Assembly (NCBI GenBank): GCA_905182995.1
Contig: CAJJDP010000010.1
Location: forward strand, 124,001 to 188,000
Reading direction: 5' to 3'
DNA length: 64,000 bases
Source: Paramecium octaurelia
Taxonomy: Eukaryota > Ciliophora > Oligohymenophorea > Peniculida > Parameciidae
The notes beneath the pieces are model-generated. The model did no database searches, was not told where the DNA came from, and was given only the letters and a program-made list of their open reading frames with translations. Below, in pieces: positions 61,528 through 64,000 of this stretch (the stretch's first letter is position 1; each line of letters opens with the position of its first letter). The translations under genes and the position numbers were made by a program.

Positions 61528-61995
61528 TCATGGAGTTTTCAACCTATCTGTATAAATCTTATCGGTTTAAGAAATCAAAAATGCTCCATTGTTTGTGTTA
61601 AAATACCAAATGAAATAAGAATTTAAAAAGATTGATATCAATTCTAATTGCTGATTATAAGTATATTTAATAATGTAATATTCATTTAAGAATATCTTCT
61701 ACTAATTGATAATTAATTTGTGGGATTCTACCAAATATTTTGAATATTCCCATATTTTTATAAAATAGTGTTGTAATCTTATTTTAATACAGACTCATAC
61801 ATTAATCAGATATGAGCGATCTTGTATTAACATTTAAAAACATGACTATTAATTTTTAATTTTAATATAGGAAATGTAATTGAATATGATTAGTATTATA
61901 GTTTTATCCTATTGAATATTTACTAATAGCGGATTAAGTGATTAATAATCATATTTAGCAGGTTCAATTCAATATAATTGCTCTAAAGTAATCAT
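61528..61995 (-). pseudogene. Coding remnant or split gene with an in-frame TGA
   Basis: Minus-strand fragments: MITLEQLY, then TGA at 61971-61969, then in the same frame IEPAKYDYQSLNPLLVNIQQ and MLIQDRSYLIN. After a 23-nt intron comes either KNMGIFKIFGRIPQINYQL or, in another frame, VESHKLIINQQKIFLNEYY. The end is WYFNTNNGAFLISQTDKIYT and stop TGA 61530-61528. The last piece is clearly protein-like. The internal TGA and frame changes point to a decaying gene or to joins I missed. No family recognised. The rest of the interval up to the pyrophosphatase gene (to 62124) is AT-rich and empty. Confidence 0.4.
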
Positions 61996-62124
61996 CTCAT
62001 TTCAACAATTCAAATATAGTATTACAATGATTAATAATAAATTTGGATTTCTCAGTTAATTGAATGTTATAAAAAAATCTTGATAAGATAAAATATATTA
62101 ATTATTTTATTTATTGATAATTAA

Positions 62125-62725
62125 ATGAACCATTAATAATCCACTTAGTTGATTCAAAAGTATGCCAAGAATCCATGGCATCATGTTCATTTTGGCAGTG
62201 ACAGTCCAAAGTATTATGTTATTTAAATTTAGAATTGTGAATGCTATCATAGAAATCACAAAAGGAAGTAAAGCCAAATATGAGTTGGACAAGGATAGTG
62301 GTCTTTTGAAATTAGATAGAGTCTTATTTTCAGCTGTTCATTATCCTGCAAATTACGGATTCATCCCATAAACTTATTGTGATGATCAAGATCCTTTAGA
62401 TATTTTAGTGCTATGTTCAGTTGAAATTGAACCAATGTGTTTAGTCGAGGCTCGTGTTATTGGTGTTATGCATATGGTTGATCAAGGAGAAATAGATGAC
62501 AAGATAATTGCAGTGGCCAAAAACGATGCATCCTATGCAGGTGTCAACGATTTAAAGGATATTCCATTCCATACTACTTAAGAAATCCAAAGATTCTTTG
62601 AAGATTACAAGAAGCTTGAACATAAACATGTGGTTGTTGAGGAATTCAAAGGAAAAGAAGATGCATACAGAATTGTGGAAGAAAGTATCAAGCTGTATGA
62701 AGAGAAGTTCTTGAAGAATTTATGA
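62125..62725 (+). CDS. Soluble inorganic pyrophosphatase
   Basis: One 22-nt intron gives 192 residues. The family signature [11 protein letters not shown] carries the metal-binding aspartates, preceded by the substrate-site block [20 protein letters not shown]. Further conserved pieces are [20 protein letters not shown] and [18 protein letters not shown]. The size and the N-terminal NPWHHV are those of the plant/bacterial-type family I enzyme, not the longer animal/fungal type. It hydrolyses pyrophosphate made by biosynthetic reactions. Among the clearest genes in the window. Confidence 0.93.
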
Positions 62726-62769
62726 TATTCTTAACATCAATACAATCATACAGTCCAAATTAAATATAT

Positions 62770-62943
62770 ATATAATATCACCAGGAGCTTATTTATATCG
62801 TGTCTTAATTGGCTTTGGCCCTCCATATCTGTATAATATTAATTTTCTAATATTCATTCCTATTACCTATTTATATTCAATAGCATTCTAATATCTTTTA
62901 TGTTCAAGCAACCTATTGCTTTTTGGTAGTCAAGATTTGCCAT
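62770..62943 (-). other. Possible small gene behind the pyrophosphatase
   Basis: ATG 62943 begins MANLDYQKAIGCLNIKDIRM; a 20-nt intron then leads to a basic stretch with GGPKPIKTRYKQAPG. The pieces look coding but the 3' end is unclear because the frame runs on into the antisense of the pyrophosphatase gene. A basic mini-protein of about 50 residues is possible. The rest of 62944-63260 is AT-rich spacer. Confidence 0.3.
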
Positions 62944-63260
62944 TAAAATTATATTGCTATACTTTTATATAATCAAAAGACAGTGAAAATAATTAATTTT
63001 TTATTAAAGTATCGTTATTTAATTGAATATTTGGGAGAAAATAAAGTTCATAGATTTAAAATTCAGCATTTCATGCTTTATAAGCTTATCTACCATACTA
63101 ATTATCTTTTTTAGGTATAAATATTAAAAATAATTCTATTGATTAATATAATAACTAACTTTAGATTTATACTTGTGTGAATGTGCTTGAATAATCTTTT
63201 CATTTGTTCCAATAATTTGAATTTAAATTAATCTATATATAATTAATAATTATAATTGCA

Positions 63261-63518
63261 ATGCAAAATTTAACATATAATACACTCAATTTACCATCTA
63301 CGCCATAAACTCCTTCTACTCCCACTTTCGAGTATTCTGACTAAGATCAAAGTTCTAAGCATACGTCTCGTAGAACCCTTTTTGATTTAGAGGAAGAATA
63401 CATCATCCACAAGAACCCTATTTTTAGACGAAGGCTTAAGAGCAAATAGAATACTTAAATGGATTCTTCTACCTTTTTAGGCCGAAATCAATTAGAGAAT
63501 GACCTGGAATCGTTGTGA
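63261..63518 (+). CDS. Small disordered protein
   Basis: An intronless frame of 85 residues, threonine/proline-rich at the start (LPSTPQTPSTPTFEYSD), then basic (HKNPIFRRRLKSKQ). SP/TP sites suggest phosphorylation. No known family. A 260-bp spacer follows. Confidence 0.55.
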
Positions 63519-63785
63519 TTCTACATCGATTATAACTGATATATTAATACATTTACTCAAAATAGAAATCAAAATATCTTAATTATAATTAAATTTAGTA
63601 TTACTTGAGATTTATATATTTATGAGAACAATAAGTTAATTTTATACCAGATATGTATTATAATTAATTATCAATTAAAAATTTACTAAGAACTTAGGGG
63701 AAACATTAATATTTTACAAAAACTAGATTTTTATCATAATGTTTCTACTTCTTATTTATTTAATAAAAACCAAATAAATTCTAAA

Positions 63786-64000
63786 TCATTATTTTTTAGT
63801 TTATTTTAATGCCCCTTTCTTGGGAGGCTTTTTAAATGCCCAATCAACTTGAACTTTTTTACCGCAAATGCCTTCTGATTTATTAATCCCATTAATTGCA
63901 TCAGATGCATGAGTATATTCATTAAATTCAACTAAAGCATATCTATCAAATGTTATTATTAGGTATTATACCCTTTAACAAATCCAGTTCTTCTGTCTAG
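63786..64000 (-). CDS. RBM8A/Y14-like RRM protein, 5' end outside window
   Basis: Only the C-terminal 60 or so residues are visible: LDRRTGFVKG, a 29-nt intron, then YALVEFNEYTHASDAINGIN and GKKVQVDWAFKKPPKKGALK. In Y14 the same block reads TGYxKGYALVEY ... VDWxFxxGP, so this is very probably the exon-junction-complex subunit that pairs with Mago. The visible part is RNP1 and the final strand-helix of the RRM. A bare RRM protein of another class cannot be fully excluded because RNP2 is missing from the window. Confidence 0.75.

Noticed and set aside
1..64000. Transposon, CRISPR array, prophage, telomere or IES
   Set aside because: No terminal repeats, transposase motifs, spaced repeats, G4T2/G3T3-type telomere tracts or TA-bounded insertions breaking genes were seen.

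Overview
This looks like macronuclear DNA from a ciliate of the Paramecium group. About three quarters or more of the bases are A or T. Conserved proteins read correctly only if TAA and TAG mean glutamine and TGA is the sole stop. The genes are cut by very small introns, mostly 20-35 nt, with GT...AG ends. Genes sit almost end to end on both strands, many pairs less than 50 bp apart. I re-read the window with the ciliate code; the exon joins below were found by eye. They rest on conserved protein motifs, splice sites and reading-frame arithmetic, not on transcript data.

Layout. 0-10 kb: a partial secreted protein, class II DAHP synthase, an M16/mitochondrial-processing-peptidase-like protein, a Pumilio (PUF) protein, an acylated MORN protein, an unknown, and a Tubby protein. 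10-20 kb: a coiled-coil protein, a mitochondrial DnaJ, a casein-kinase-1-like kinase, a Rab GTPase, SF-assemblin and an acylated protein with a PP1-docking motif. 20-30 kb: a poorly resolved stretch, a membrane protein, histidine ammonia-lyase, a second membrane protein, a zinc protein, a TBC Rab-GAP and a PB1-ZZ protein shaped like p62/NBR1. 30-44 kb: a tiny endosulfine-like protein, coiled-coil and unknown proteins, an APH-acyl-CoA dehydrogenase fusion (ACAD10/11 type) and a second CK1-like kinase. 44-64 kb: an initiator-type tRNA-Met, a catalytically dead dual-specificity phosphatase, 14-3-3, CFAP57/WDR65, a cyclin, a Spen-like RRM/SPOC protein, inorganic pyrophosphatase and the 3' end of an RBM8A/Y14-like gene.

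Two single N characters (15227 and 35672) are each flanked by apparently perfect direct copies of about 1.39 and 1.37 kb. These are most simply unmerged contig overlaps, so the broken kinase and dehydrogenase copies beside them are probably artefacts.

There is no operon logic, as expected for a eukaryote. Several genes share themes: cilia and cytoskeleton (CFAP57, SF-assemblin, Tubby), membrane traffic and autophagy (Rab, TBC, PB1-ZZ), phosphorylation control (two CK1-like kinases, 14-3-3, pseudophosphatase, RVxF protein, endosulfine-like, cyclin) and RNA control (PUF, Spen, Y14). I found no CRISPR array, insertion sequence, prophage or telomeric repeat.
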